The notes beneath the pieces are model-generated. The model was given only the letters and a program-made list of their open reading frames with translations, was not told where the DNA came from and did no database searches. From contig CM037591.1 in assembly GCA_021018995.1 (NCBI GenBank), forward strand, positions 3,416,001-3,480,000: 64,000 nucleotides of DNA, given 5' to 3'. Shown here piece after piece: positions 10,301-21,649 of this stretch. Both the position numbers and the translations under genes were made by a program. The stretch's first letter is position 1; each line of letters begins with the position of its first letter. The DNA is from Chloranthus sessilifolius (lineage: Eukaryota; Streptophyta; Magnoliopsida; Chloranthales; Chloranthaceae).

Positions 10301-12654
10301 AATGACATAAGACAACACTTGGAGGTGTGAACAATGAGTTTCCAACTCTGTACTATATATTGTTTTTTTTTTTTTTTACTTTTTTTATTCTACCTTTTTC
10401 TCATGCTTCTAACAATGTTTAATTTCCAGATTGATGCTCATGTCGGTGGTGTAAATGATCTTGCATTCTCTCACCATAATAAGCTACTATGTGTTGTAAC
10501 CTGTGGAGATGACAAGACCATTAAGGTTGGTTTTTCATGCACAATCATGTACGGCAGTTTAATAGTGGAGTTTCTAAGTAACTTGGGATCACCTTCTTCT
10601 TTTGTCTGGGCTCTTTTAGGTATGGGATGCAGCTACTGGTACCAGACAACATACTTTTGAAGGCCACGAGGCTCCAGTTTTTTCTATTTGCCCACATCAG
10701 AAGAAAAACATTCAGGTAATAACTCCATTTGATGCGATTTAGTGCTCATTAAGGATTTCGTGTTTTTCTGTACTTTCTATGCCTGCTATTGTGCATGACA
10801 TGATAATTTTCCTAATACCATTCTATATATGTTTATGTATCTCAGTTTATCTTTTCAACGGCATTAGATGGAAAGATAAAGGCATGGTTGTATGAAAATT
10901 TGGAATCTATAGGCTATTATGATGCTCCCGATCAATTGTACATTACAATGGCTTATAGTGCTGATGGTTCAAGGTAGATGTACTGGCGTGGTTGTCCTTT
11001 TACTGAAATTGAAGGTCTCACTGGCTTACTTCTTTCACTGAAATATGTCATATCTTCTCTAAATATTGTGTAGGCTCTTTTGTTGTGGGACCAGTAAAGA
11101 GGGTGAATCAGACATTGTAGAATGGAATGAAAGTGAAGCGGCCGTGAAAAGGATATACCAAGGATTACGAAAAAGCTCCTCAGGCGTTGTGCAATTTGAT
11201 AATACTAGGAACAGGTTTTTGGTTGTTGGTGATGATTTTTTGATTAAATTTTGGGATATGGACAATGTTAACCTTTTGACAACAACTGATGCTGATGGTG
11301 GGCTTCCAGTAAGTTCTTAATAAGCTCTTCAAATATAATCCCTATTAAATTTTCTGAAACAAAAAAATAGTTGCCAAAATTGCGCATCCTTACTTGCTCC
11401 AATTTCTAGGCCACTCCACGTATTCGCTTCAACAAGGAAGGCTCATTGTTGGCTGTTTCTGCAACTGATAACGACATCAAAATCTTAGGAAATGCTGATG
11501 GATTACATTTGCTTCGCACATTTGAAAAAAGTGCTTTTGATGCTTCAAGGGTTGCATCTGAGGATGTCTCAACAAAGGTAAGCATTATCAGGTCTCACAA
11601 TAATGGAGGAATTCTGATTGAAGATCATTTTACCATTTGACGTTATGTAATGCAGGTCACAGTAAGTCAAATGGCAACTGTTGCTACTACAACTAGTTCT
11701 GGATTTGCAGATACGGTATCCCCTGTGAAAACTCTCTCCAATGATTTGTGTGACATTATTCTTTCATCATCGATCCTTCAAATACTATACCATATTTATC
11801 ATAATTTTATATCTATGAGAGAGCGAGAGTAGCTTGCATGATCTGTCTATTACCTAACTTCATTTCATAGAAAGAAATTGATCCAAAAAAATATGCATTT
11901 CTAAACACTGGGGCCATCCAAATGGGCCCTTAATATTTTAACCCTAAAAAATGCGTTACTCTTAGAATTCATTCTGGTGGGCATCCAAACGAGCCCTTAG
12001 ATTTCGAGAAATAAACATTGTATAGTGGGTCTTTTAGCAAATGAACATGTGCACAGGATGCCAGTATGAATGTTGGGATTTTCTCCCCTTGATTTTAGAT
12101 TCTATATAGCAAATTTTATACCAATTATTATGTTAACACAAGAAGGCTTATGTCATGAACAAGAACCCTGCAAGAGTGAGTTTTACTGCTACAATATTGA
12201 TATAGGAGTTTGTGACAGATACAAATACATTTAATAGTTATATCATTGCTGATTGATTTAGTCAGTCTCATTTTATTGGCTCCTAATTCTCTCTTTGAGA
12301 CAGGATACAGAGTGTGGTGCGGTGAAATGCTTTTGATATGACTAAATATTTATATTTTCACTCCATGAATTTGTTTTCCTTTGACTGTTTTATATACTGG
12401 TTAAAAACATTTTAGAGTTCATTTTGAGGTATCTGTCTCTTCAAGTTCCTTATGAGCTCATGGTCGAGTGCCATATTGTAATGGGACGAGCCCTTCATCC
12501 TAACTATTAGGTCTTTTATTCTCCAATAACCAAAAAAGACGTTTTAAACTTCTTATCTCATGTTGCAGATACCGAGGTTGATTTATACTAATTCTGGTGT
12601 TGCCATATTGGCATTGGCATCCAACGCTTTCCCTGTTCAACATGATGACATTTA
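7252..12654 (+). CDS. C-terminally truncated TOPLESS / TOPLESS-related corepressor
   Basis: TOPLESS proteins are nuclear Groucho-type corepressors that bind EAR motifs and recruit silencing complexes. Exons read here: 7252-7373, 7456-7635, 7754-7822, 7918-8076, 8847-9024, 9117-9240, 9356-9471, 9594-9735, 9865-9974, 10077-10146, 10251-10324, 10430-10525, 10620-10715, 10846-10973, 11074-11308, 11410-11577, 11656-11832 or 11656-11712 joined to 12570-12654. The introns use GT-AG and the phases agree throughout. LisH/CTLH (IVFLILQFLNESKFKETVHK, YLSGFTKVDDNRFSKQIFFE), Pro-rich linker and first WD40 propeller (ITCGDDKTIK-like) are present. Exon 3 lacks 15 residues of the CTLH region. The second propeller is lost; length would be about 735-750 residues against about 1130 usual. 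Expression is unknown. A recent pseudogene is the alternative. Confidence 0.85.
8125..8265 (+). repeat. Intron block shared with 26676-26765
   Basis: Inside the large intron 8077-8846 there is a block with the internal repeat ATCGGATAGCGATTTCC (8132 and 8178) that also occurs, slightly different, at 26676-26765 beyond the second TOPLESS copy. In that copy about 690 bp separate it from the exon-4 homology, so this copy is deleted there or the other has an insertion. The rest of the intron shows no gene. Confidence 0.75.
11833..12569 (+). other. Putative long intron or lost-exon region of the TOPLESS-like gene
   Basis: No TOPLESS coding homology was recognised, although family members carry here the exon encoding the KSKIWKLTE region. 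Loss of that exon is inferred. Confidence 0.5.
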
Positions 12655-13097
12655 AGGTAACATATGAATGGAATTGCTGTTTTCAGTTCATTACTTTGTG
12701 GTTCTGGATTTGACGTATGGTATTTTTGGGCAAGTGCAGACGTTGAGACAACATTCATGCCTCCAGTCCACCACCTGCAGCAACATTTGTACCATTCCTC
12801 CCTCTGCAAGACAACAATGTAATTGCTAATAAACGTATGTGCTGATTTTAATGGAAAAGTCCACCAAAGGATCCTAACCATTCGATTTAGGCGTTTATAT
12901 CTAACTTAGAGTCCATATTGAAGTGCTTGGATTGGTTGGTACTGATCCCCTGAAGGGTGTATTTTTTGGGATTGGATGGTACTGATCTGTTGAAGGTTGT
13001 ATTTTTTCGGCTAAGTGAAGTTGTCATGTGTGGAGACAAGTACACAGTATAACTTGTACAATACACAGACAGGTACACGGTATAGAGCGTACAGGGT
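12655..13097 (+). pseudogene. Degenerate TOPLESS second-propeller scrap and spacer
   Basis: At about 12750-12840 the bases still resemble the family segment FMPPPPAATF...AFHPQDNNVIAI, but with indels in several frames. After it lies a 42-bp-like tandem duplication (about 12920-13005: GGATTGGTTGGTACTGATC / GGATTGGATGGTACTGATC). There is no further TOPLESS homology. Confidence 0.6.
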
Positions 13098-13395
13098 CAT
13101 TACTTGCACACGTAAACTGGGAACTTGTGCTAAGTGGAAACACTATCTAAGCCATATGATTTGAAGGCAATGATCTAAGATCTTTGGTGCACAAGGTTGG
13201 CATGAAACAAGATCTCTATCATACGATTCAACACAACCAAAGTCCATTGGATTCAATGGTTGATTTTGTCGGATCATATAATAGAGATCATGTTCTATAA
13301 CAATCTTTTTCTCGAAAGATCCATAGATCTTGGCCTTCAAATCAGACGGCTTAGATATTTTTTAAAAGTAAAATGAATGTGTGCAGTAACCAGAT
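13098..13395. mobile_element. Foldback MITE, AGATCTTTGG family
   Basis: The two halves are inverted repeats of each other: TATCTAAGCC...GATTTGAAGG near 13144 matches the reverse complement of CCTTCAAATC...GGCTTAGATA near 13330-13357, and TTGCACAC near 13103 matches GTGTGCAG near 13380. The core family recurs at 33010-33406. No coding capacity. Confidence 0.75.
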
Positions 13396-13420
13396 GGATA
13401 CAATTAAGTGCATAAATAAA

Positions 13421-13856
13421 AGGGTACCTCTGTTTGTGCCCATATGGTCTTTGAATGCGCCCACGTCTTAAACCTCTTGAAAGCCATTGATTGCTTCATA
13501 TCAGATGAAGGAGAACGTTTTTATCCCGATATTCCACACAATGGATCTTGATATCGTGGCGCATCTATCAGACGGTCAGTTTGTGATTCATCATGTCACA
13601 GATCCCAAAAAAATGGCCCTTGAATCATGTGGCACACATCATGGTCAAACATGATTTTAGGCCCATTTTTCGGTATCCGTGACATGTGGAGTCACAACGG
13701 ACTGTCGGATAGGTGCTTCATGATCTAAAGATCCATTGTATAGATGACTGGGGAAAAATGATCTCGATTATCCGATTCGAAACGCTCAACGGTTTTCAAG
13801 GCGTCAGAGATGTTGATGCTTTTAGAAAACTCATGGGGCGCATGTAGAAGTACCCT
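13421..13856. mobile_element. Foldback MITE with AGGGTAC ends, TCAGACGGTCA core
   Basis: Left end AGGGTACCTC and right end GTACCCT. The internal halves are inverted repeats (for example a half-site CAATGGATCTTGATATCG against the reverse complement of ATCTAAAGATCCATTG). The core carries TCAGACGGTCA. The same family recurs at 61134-61545 and, in fragments, at 14500, 15090 and 20170. Confidence 0.75.
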
Positions 13857-13869
13857 AAATAAAATGGGT

Positions 13870-14660
13870 AGCGGTATTGCAACCAAAGGTTCTTTCGCTG
13901 CCGCCTATTCACACGGTTGAATACATTGAATCATATGATAGAGGTAGGGTTGTGCATTTTTTGGATCGAACCGACCAAACCGAATCGAACCGCCGGGTTT
14001 GGACGGGTACTGGTTTGGGTTTGATTTGGAAAAAAGAAAAACCGAAAAGTTTGATTTGGTTTCGGTTCCAAGCCTCCCCAAGCCGAAACCAAACCGAACC
14101 GAATGTAGTTTGTATGTATATATATAGGTGTGGATTTTGATTAATTTTAAAGGGCATTTAAGTAAAATACATATTTTTATATAAAACCCTACCTTGTCTT
14201 TAGCCTATTCCTAAATCCTAAAGCGGTAAAATAGATCTCATAGGAAAATCGGTTGAGAAGTTGAGAATATTTTGATGTGCAAGTAGAACTTATAGAAAAA
14301 CCGGAACCGACCAAAGCAAACCGAATCGAATCGAATCGGGTGGGTTTGGTTTAAGAGTTGGACGGTTTGGTTTGGTTTGAAAATCTAAAAACCGATTAGG
14401 ACTGGTTTGGTTTGTGGTTTTGATCTAAAACCGACCAAACCTAACCTAATACACCCCTAGATAGAGGTTGTTTTTTGTCTGAATCTTTCGTACATTAAAT
14501 TTTGAGATCATGGCCAACGTATCAGACGGTCAAATGTTGATTTCACATAGCACACATCCGTGATCATAGTGCACCACAGACCCAATGATCATGATCACTT
14601 TAAGGATGTGTGCCACATGTAATAACATTGAACTAGCTTAATGCAGGCCGTGATCTTAAG
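13870..14660. mobile_element. Foldback-family element split by a hAT MITE
   Basis: The flanks 13870-13944 and 14468-14660 read as one continuous TCAGACGGTCA-family element once 13945-14459 is ignored (the break lies inside GATTGTTTTTTGTC-like family sequence). Its outer ends are not well defined. Confidence 0.55.
13945..14459. mobile_element. hAT-type MITE with perfect 8-bp target duplication
   Basis: The element starts TAGGGTTGTGCA and ends AATACACCCCTA. It is flanked on both sides by GATAGAGG (13937-13944 and 14460-14467). The inside is made of GGTTTGGTTTGG / CCAAACCGAACC runs. An 8-bp duplication and TAGGG...CCCTA ends are typical of plant hAT MITEs. Confidence 0.93.
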
Positions 14661-14929
14661 ATCTGATGTGTGAAATAATGAGATAAAATTTAGTAAAATT
14701 TAGTAATTGCTCATTTCTCATTAACAAAAGAAAGAAAGAAAGTAATTGCTCAATTAAAAGAGAAAATTAAGTAATATCGTTTGAGCAGATTCGGACGTGG
14801 GAGAGTGAAAAAACAACTTCATAGAAATGATTAACATGACACAAGCCCAAGAAAATAGAAAAAAATATCCACAGGAGGAATGTAATTAGAAGTGCGAGAG
14901 GGATTGCAAAGTGAAAAAGAGGTTTTTTT

Positions 14930-15310
14930 TAGTGCCCCACTAAATCAGCGAGGAGCCCTCACATTAGAGGGAGAGCAGCAATTGGGCTAATGCTTCATTG
15001 GTTTGAAAATCGTTGACTTGAACTAGACGGTGGATATAATTTTTTTGTCCTAATTTTTGGCATAATATATCTTCAGAGCATGACGTGTATATCAGACGGT
15101 CAGATGTTGATTGCATGGGGCATACATCCCCAAAGTGACTGATCATGGTATACTATGGGTTCTTGAGTCACTTTTGCGTATGTCTTCCATGTGAGTCATC
15201 CATGTGGAATCAACATTTGACCTGTTGAAAGGTTGCAACTAAAACGATCTCCACCATCTGATTCAAAGCAGTCAACGTCCTTAACAGTGGAACCATCAGT
15301 TGTAAAGACT
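14930..15310. mobile_element. Foldback MITE, TCAGACGGTCA family
   Basis: The left half (TGAAAATCGTTGACTTGAAC, core ATCAGACGGTCAGATG at 15092) is inversely repeated in the right half (TGATTCAAAGCAGTCAACGT near 15258). No gene. The ends are approximate. Confidence 0.6.
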
Positions 15311-15771
15311 ACAACGTCGATAGCCACAACCGATACCCTTTCTTTTAGGCCTCATTCAGGTGTTTCCTGATTATTCTCAGAAAACTCAGATTCCTGCAGA
15401 TTTTTAGCAGACTCAGATTCCTGACTTTTCTCATATGTGTTCTTTAAGTTACTCAGATTCCTGGCTTTTCTGATAAAACATCATAATCATTTATTCTTAA
15501 GTTCCTCTAAGAAAATCCTCAGAATCGATTCAATGGGTGATTATACTATGACCGTAGAAACGTTATCTAATCATTAGTTTATGTATCATACTCGGATTTC
15601 TCTCAAATTTTAAGGGCAATCAATTGAGATGGAGCTGAACATATTTGACGAAGTCTTTTTCCGAATCTCATTTAATGGCCATTACTTTGAAAATGAGCCA
15701 TTAATACCCAATTGAAAAGTTAGTCAATTAATCGATATGAAATTGAACATTAGCATAACATATCACATACA

Positions 15772-15838
<67 letters not shown>

Positions 15839-16451
15839 CCAAATATATAAATTACATTTCGATTAAGCCAGTAACACAAAATTGGCTTAATTTAAAATAT
15901 GTCCAACCTAAACAATACTACAAATAAAACATAAACATATACATATTGATTAGGCCGTGAAAAATAAAATTGGCCTAATAAACATACACCTCTACCAATC
16001 AGTAATTGGTAGCATCATTATTATCATTATCATCCTCCGAAGAGTAGGACGATGTTGAAATACGTCTTAGGCAGTTCACACCCTTGTCAAAGTTGTCGAA
16101 TATTTCTCGATGATGAAGAAGAAGCTGATAAACTAACTCTGAGTCACCAGAGTAGGAGGAAGAGGAGTCGGATCAGATTTAGACAAGACGACGGTGGTAA
16201 CTCGGCGGTGGCTGGTCGAGCGAGGGCTGCACGGCCCCATCCTTGTGCGGCGTGACCCCAAAGTGGTGGTGGCCCAGGTGGGACAGCAAGTCCACGAACT
16301 GGCGGGGGGATAGCAGCTTGAGAGGGTGGTAGTGCCGGAGCGCGGATAAGTTGTGGGTCGGGGCTCGAACCAGTGGGGGTGGGGCTAGTGTTCGAGGGGC
16401 GAATCCGGGGGGGGGGGGGGGACCATGGGGCGCATTTGACGGTGGGTGGTG
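15311..16451. other. Intergenic debris with (AT)n microsatellite and G-run
   Basis: It holds a 57-bp (AT)n tract at 15781-15837 and an unbroken G-run around 16408-16421. Small frames such as 16052-16255 have no recognisable homology or domain. Nothing else is supported. Confidence 0.5.
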
Positions 16452-16880
16452 TGATATTTTAATTGTAATGTTTTACTCGCAAGCGCACGAATCAGATTGT
16501 ATATAGTGGGTGCGGAGTACGAGATCGTTCCCACGAGGACTATTTTTGAAAAATCTAAAAAGACACGACAGTAATTCAAGAAATCTACTAAGATCTAACA
16601 GTATTCTATCAGTCTTATGATTTAAACGGTTTGATGAGATGATAATTTCTGACTACAAACTGAAATTTAATTGATAATTCAAAAGTAAAGGTAAAGATGA
16701 AGATAAAGATGAAGATACTAAATCATCTCATCTTTGGTCCGTTCTTCCCGTAATATAAATCTACGGATTAAACTATGAGATATATCATTGAAACACATCT
16801 TTTATGGAAGATAATGGTTAAAACCCCGATAGGTTCCATGTTGCATCCCTGCAATCAGGACTTAGATGATTTTCATATAT

Positions 16881-17215
16881 AGATCTGGGATCAAGGGCAT
16901 GGCTCGGCACACTTGATCTCAGATTTAAATAAAAATCATCCCCAAAGTGGGTGAAAATTTCAACAAGAATACCACCATAGATCTGAAATCAAGGGCATGG
17001 CTCGGCACACTCGATTTCAGATTAGGGAGTAATTAAGATAAACTTACCATTACAGATCCAAGATCCAGGGCATGGCTCGACACACTCGATCCCGAATTAT
17101 AATCGTAAGTAGATCCACACGATGAAAGTAAAAATACTATATAACAATGATTGGGTAAAATTACCGTCACAGATCTAAGATCCCGGGCATGGCTCGGCAC
17201 ACGCGATCCCAGTTA
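16881..17215. repeat. Four hairpin modules in the solo LTR
   Basis: Modules at 16881-16926, 16979-17023, 17054-17098 and 17171-17215 share a loop GGGCATGGCTCGGCACAC flanked by inverted arms. Arms in module 1: ATCTGGGATCAA / TTGATCTCAGAT. In module 2: ATCTGAAATCAA / TCGATTTCAGAT. Modules 3 and 4 have weaker pairing. The loop is more constant than the stems. Confidence 0.85.
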
Positions 17216-17713
17216 GTGGCGGGAATTTCATCCGTTCGTGATAACACAACGATCATAAAATAAGATCTCATATTTTAATCCTAAATTTATATTATTAAAA
17301 GTACATCCCTTGGATGGAAATCATTAGATCCCCATCCCTATGAATTTAGCCACACATATTGTAATTAAATGACATAAATAAATAAGGAAGGAAAAATAAC
17401 ATAAATTTAATGAATTAAAAATACCTCAAATTTCAACAGAAAATTACTTTGATCGAAAAGTACGATCTTCTTCAGAAACGAAATTAATACAGGAATTAAC
17501 TGAACAAAAATAATAAACTGAAGAAATGAATACTGAAAAGTTAAAGGAACAAAGCTCTCAAAAAGAAAAAAAAAACTCTTTATTTCTATGTCTAACTATG
17601 AAAAAGAAAAGCCAAAACTAACTCTCTAATTATCTATCTCTCATTATCCAACTCGAAGTGTTTGATCGGCTTTAAATAACACCCCAGTCGCATAGGTCTC
17701 CCAGCCGCAAAGT

Positions 17714-17827
17714 CAGGGTCGATTAATCGACCCTGCAAAAGAGGCTAAAAATCTGCTTTAAAGTGTCAGTTCCGTGTCAGACTGTCTTTTGTCCTCGATT
17801 AATCGACCAAAAGGGTCGATGCATCGA
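17714..17827. promoter_or_regulatory. Palindrome cluster in the solo LTR
   Basis: A perfect 22-bp palindrome at 17714-17735 (half-site CAGGGTCGATT and its reverse complement), then TCGATTAATCGA at 17795-17806 and TCGATGCATCGA at 17816-17827. A TATA-like box is 36 bp away on the minus-strand downstream side. Confidence 0.85.
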
Positions 17828-18194
17828 GCTCCCAGAAATTCGTGAATTCCAGCCCACTTTTGTATCAGACACTACTTCAGTATTTTGGCCATAACTTTCT
17901 GTCCTGAACTCGGATTGAGATGATTCTTACGCCGTTGGAAATCAGACAGAAATATTTACAACTTGTATGTTTTGACAATTTCATAATTCGGCCGTCTTGA
18001 AGGTCCAAATTTAGCCGCAAGTTGCACCAAGTTCTCGATGACCCAAAGTTGCAGTGTTTTGACATTATTTTCAGAATTCTTGGGTTGTTTTATGTACTTG
18101 GCTTATATTTACCTGAAACACTTTAAATCTAGTAATTCTCATCAGATAGCCTTCATCGGACGGCTAAATGTAGGTATTTAGGGGTGAAATATCA

Positions 18195-19079
18195 TCATAT
18201 TTCACTACTCATTAGTGGGCCTGCGGCGGATCTAGGTCTATGATCTTAATACGGTTAAGCAGTTGGGCGTGATCGAGCCCCACTGAGATGGTTGGAGGAT
18301 GAGGATGTGGATAACCCTAGTTGGAGGATGAGGATGAGGATGAGGATGAGGATGTGGATAAACACATCTAAAACATCAAAACAATATGTAACATAAATAA
18401 TAAAATTTTATAGCACATTTTATATAGACATGCAACATATGAAAACATTGAGAAAGATAATATTGATATTTAAGAAGAAATCACAGTGACTGATATACAT
18501 AAGTAACCAAAGTGGATAGGAGAACAACAATAATTGCATGTGCAAACATTCCCACATGCAATCTACGTGCACAACAACATCTGGGGTCCTATCTACCACT
18601 CTATCCATGACTTGTGTTTGTTAGGTTATTGGAGGTACATGATGATATCTGGGTGGGTTATATGAGGGTTCATTTAGGTGTTATTGTAACGCATTCAGTG
18701 TTTCGTCGTACAAATGGAATGAGCGATGACGAGCCCTAGAAAAATAAGTTACTTCCCTCAAGCAATCTCCCAGGTTCGATATATACCCGGTCTTCTACGA
18801 ATGAAGACGACGTAATATTTATCCATAACTACAAAATACGTCAATTGGTTAGTGAGTGCAATAGTGTGAAGTGGCTCATTTAATGGTTTCAAGATAAAAG
18901 TTTATAAAATAACTATATACCCAACTGTACATTTAATATGTCAACATAATTGCGCGTCCCACATAGTGTTCACTAGATTATCGCGGAATGCGCTCATCCA
19001 TTCTCGATTTGCAGGGGTTTGAGGGCAATGGATGTATGGATTTATCTCGTGTACCGAGTCATCAAATGGCTCTACTATA
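18195..19079. other. Spacer with GATGAG minisatellite
   Basis: A short tandem tract of GATGAG / GATGTG units lies at about 18290-18360. The rest, to 19079, contains no recognised gene; it may include decayed flank of the adjacent Harbinger element. Confidence 0.5.
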
Positions 19080-20010
19080 CGGTCCTCTGACTATTCTTGG
19101 AAGAATGGATCTTCTGGATCGTATAATTTTATAAAATTGTGTAGAATATAACATGTGGTGACTATTCTCACTTGTGATTGAATTGGAAACCTCATGGCTG
19201 TTTTCAATATTGGAAATCGTTTTTTAAGTATCCCAAATATTCTCTCAACCATATTAAGTAAGGACGCATGTCACTTGTTGTAAAGTTCTTGTGGAGTCAA
19301 TGGGAATTCGAGGTATTAAACTCTTTAATATGGTACCGAACCCTCCAATAGGGAGCTAGAGAGCCTCGCATGTTGGAATTACCCCCATCCATACTTGTTC
19401 AGTGCCACTTGAAGTTGGTTTTGTGGCCTAGAGAGAGCACTAGCTAGAACTTTCGAGTTTGGGCTAGACCCCTCCCATCCAAGGAGTACGTATTAGAATA
19501 GCATGCCGAATGATACAACACAGAGAATATTTTGTGATGTCGCTTTGTGACGTTTACGATATCATTGTGAGTCCCGCCTGGGAACGATCATGTCAACATG
19601 TGGACCGTCGAGAGCCCCTACAACACCCTTGAACTATGGGTAGAAGCATGGTTGGCTGATAATCTTCAGGGCAATACTAGTAGTGGCTTGTTTCACAAAA
19701 TCCCCATACAACTGTAAGATAGCGTAAAGCACGCTATTAAAACATAGGCTAATGGTTGAGCCCAAAAGCTGAAATCTATCTTGGATAGTTCTATTCTTTG
19801 GATTTTGGGCTATAGTGTACATAAATATAGCAACCACCTCCTCCACCTTCAACCTCCGTAAGTCCTCCAACACACCCCTTGCCCTAAGGCTATCACATAA
19901 ATTTATGAATGGAAGCGTACGCATTCTAAAGAGTTCATATGTAATATATAATTGCTTGCGAAGGGATTCCTGAACGTATAAGGGACCAGTGAGAATCAAT
20001 GTGTGACGTC
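19080..20010 (-). pseudogene. PIF/Harbinger-type transposase (ALP1/HARBI1-like nuclease), decayed
   Basis: Read on the minus strand. The N-terminal helical region at 19634-19999 shows EEVVAIFMYTIAQNPKNRTI and DRFQLLGSTISLCFNSVL. Next comes the nuclease: ALDGPHVDMIVP near 19600 with the first DDE Asp, then YRKRHKATSQNILCVVSFGM near 19530. Near the end KRHASLLNMVERIFGILKKR (about 19220-19280) includes the Glu region. Stops interrupt it after IVPRRDSQ and again after SFGMLF, and around 19370-19450 the frame changes. The order fits the family, which in plants is often domesticated, but the stops make this a dead copy. Confidence 0.85.
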
Positions 20011-20139
20011 GTCGCCCTTCTGGATGTAATATTAAGAAGTAGGCAATGGCAGTAAGGGCAAAGCCTACTGTACCATTATTTACACCCTGTGAAACATTAT
20101 TTACAGCCGGTGCAACTGCGACCTCACCCCATTTCCTTC
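20011..20139. other. Harbinger 5' flank
   Basis: No gene was seen. It is probably the upstream part of the same element. Confidence 0.35.
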
Positions 20140-20430
20140 CGCTGGTATATATTAACTACTTTGAATCAGATTGATGGATATCGTTTTTTATCCCAATCTT
20201 CCATAAAAATAGATCTTGAGATAAGGCACATGCCATCATAAGGACACATTTTCATTCCACATGACACACATCCCAAAAAGTAAACCTACAATTACGTTTG
20301 TGCATGATGTGTGTCACATTTTAAGACCGTATGATCAAAAAATGACCGTATGATTGTTATCACGTAATGTCAATATCCTTTTGTGTGAAAATTTTGGATA
20401 AAAAATGATCCCCATTGCCTTGGTCTATTT
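20140..20430. mobile_element. Foldback MITE fragment
   Basis: Starts CTTTGAATCAGATTGATGG and ends with the inverse GTGTGAAAATTTTGGATAAA region; it resembles the 61134-61545 family. The ends are not exact. Confidence 0.5.
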
Positions 20431-21649
20431 TTCCCTAAATTTTCCATTTTTCTTTATAAATATTCACACACATGAATCTAAGCTTAGGGATAATTAATAT
20501 CACAATTCAACATTTAAAATGCTCACCTTTCCTTGCCCGATTATGCGGCTTACGATGACCGTTGCCGAATAGGGTTTTGGTGCCGATTCGTGGGCTCTCA
20601 CGACGATCCAAGTCAACGAAGCTCAAGGTGCAGCTCTACCCCAACACACACTGATCTTAACTTCCTCAATCGCGTATGACGAGTCCCCAATGATCAGTTC
20701 ACAATCGTTTAAACCCACACTCCCTCGTTCTCCTAGATCTAATCGCTACCGGAGTTCAAAGCTTCTCCGCGATCGGAATTAACGACAGACGAAGCTCGTG
20801 CGATGTTGGTGTCGAATCCTTCGTGAAGGATGCAGAGGTTACAGAGCAATCCCGCAATCGAATCTCACGAGAGGGTTTGAAGGAGAAAAAGAAATCTCTC
20901 TCACTCTCTCTACACTTCTCTCACTCTCTCTCTCTCTATACGTGAGTTGGTGTGTGGGTATCCCATCAAGGGCCAAAATGAGATCTAATCTCACTTGTGA
21001 ACCCCATCTTTTACCGTCGGTGCTCTCACGGTTCTCGAGTAGCTAATTACCCAATTAAATATACTATTCCATAGCACCAATTGTACACTTCTAAAATAAA
21101 ATGAAATATTATAAAACCTCACAACGTGTGTCGTATGCCTTGCCAAATACGAATACTTGATAGGGTGCCACGGGACAGGTTGAGTTATTGGACTCAAGTC
21201 TACTCTCAGTTCGAGTTGAAATTCGGATTGAGGCCCAGGTTCAAGCTGGGGCTCGGGTTCATGTGCAACATTCACAAACACGCATACGCTCCACATAGGG
21301 CACAAGTTGGGATTTTATGTGCTCGGTGCGCACCCCCAATTATAGCAAGTGGGGTCCCGAGACCACGTTATATAGGTCAAACATTTGACTTGGGTCAAAA
21401 CAGTCAAAAGGTCATATTTTCGTCAAGGGTCAATGATTCGACATTTTCAAAAATTTTGGGTTACTACAAGTCTTAAGAATCATCTTGAAAATCCAAGAAT
21501 CAGAAAAAGGAGAAGTTTAGTGAAGAAGAAAAAATTAAATAGGAGCGTCGTCGCGTCGAACTCTAGACAAATGCGCCTCGGGTTAGACGCCCCGACGCTT
21601 CGCATTCTTGGTGTGCGGCGGCATTGGCTCCCCTATAACTAGTAGTTGC
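20431..21649. other. Unassigned region
   Basis: It contains a CT-rich tract (20890-20940) and several small overlapping frames with no recognisable domain. A run rich in CGGG/TTCGAG motifs (21180-21260) gives frames on both strands, which points to low complexity. I see no supportable gene. Confidence 0.4.

Larger units (their letters stand above)
16452..18194 (-). mobile_element. Probable solo LTR (about 1.74 kb)
   Basis: The tract begins TGATATTTTAATTG and ends GGTGAAATATCA, so it has TG...CA ends inside an 8-bp inverted TGATATTT/AAATATCA. It holds no protein frame. Read on the minus strand it has a palindrome cluster (17714-17827) directly upstream of a TATA-like TATTTAAA (17671-17678), as expected for U3. 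No convincing target duplication was found, so both boundaries and the solo status are tentative. Confidence 0.6.

Noticed and set aside
16052..16255. Short basic frame ending at 16255
   Set aside because: No homology, GC-rich low-complexity end, no start or splice support.
18195..18360. GATGAG minisatellite as coding Asp/Glu repeat
   Set aside because: No flanking open frame of useful length.
20798..21642. Cluster of small frames of 80-116 residues
   Set aside because: Overlap on both strands in CT-rich and CGGG-rich DNA, no motif recognised.
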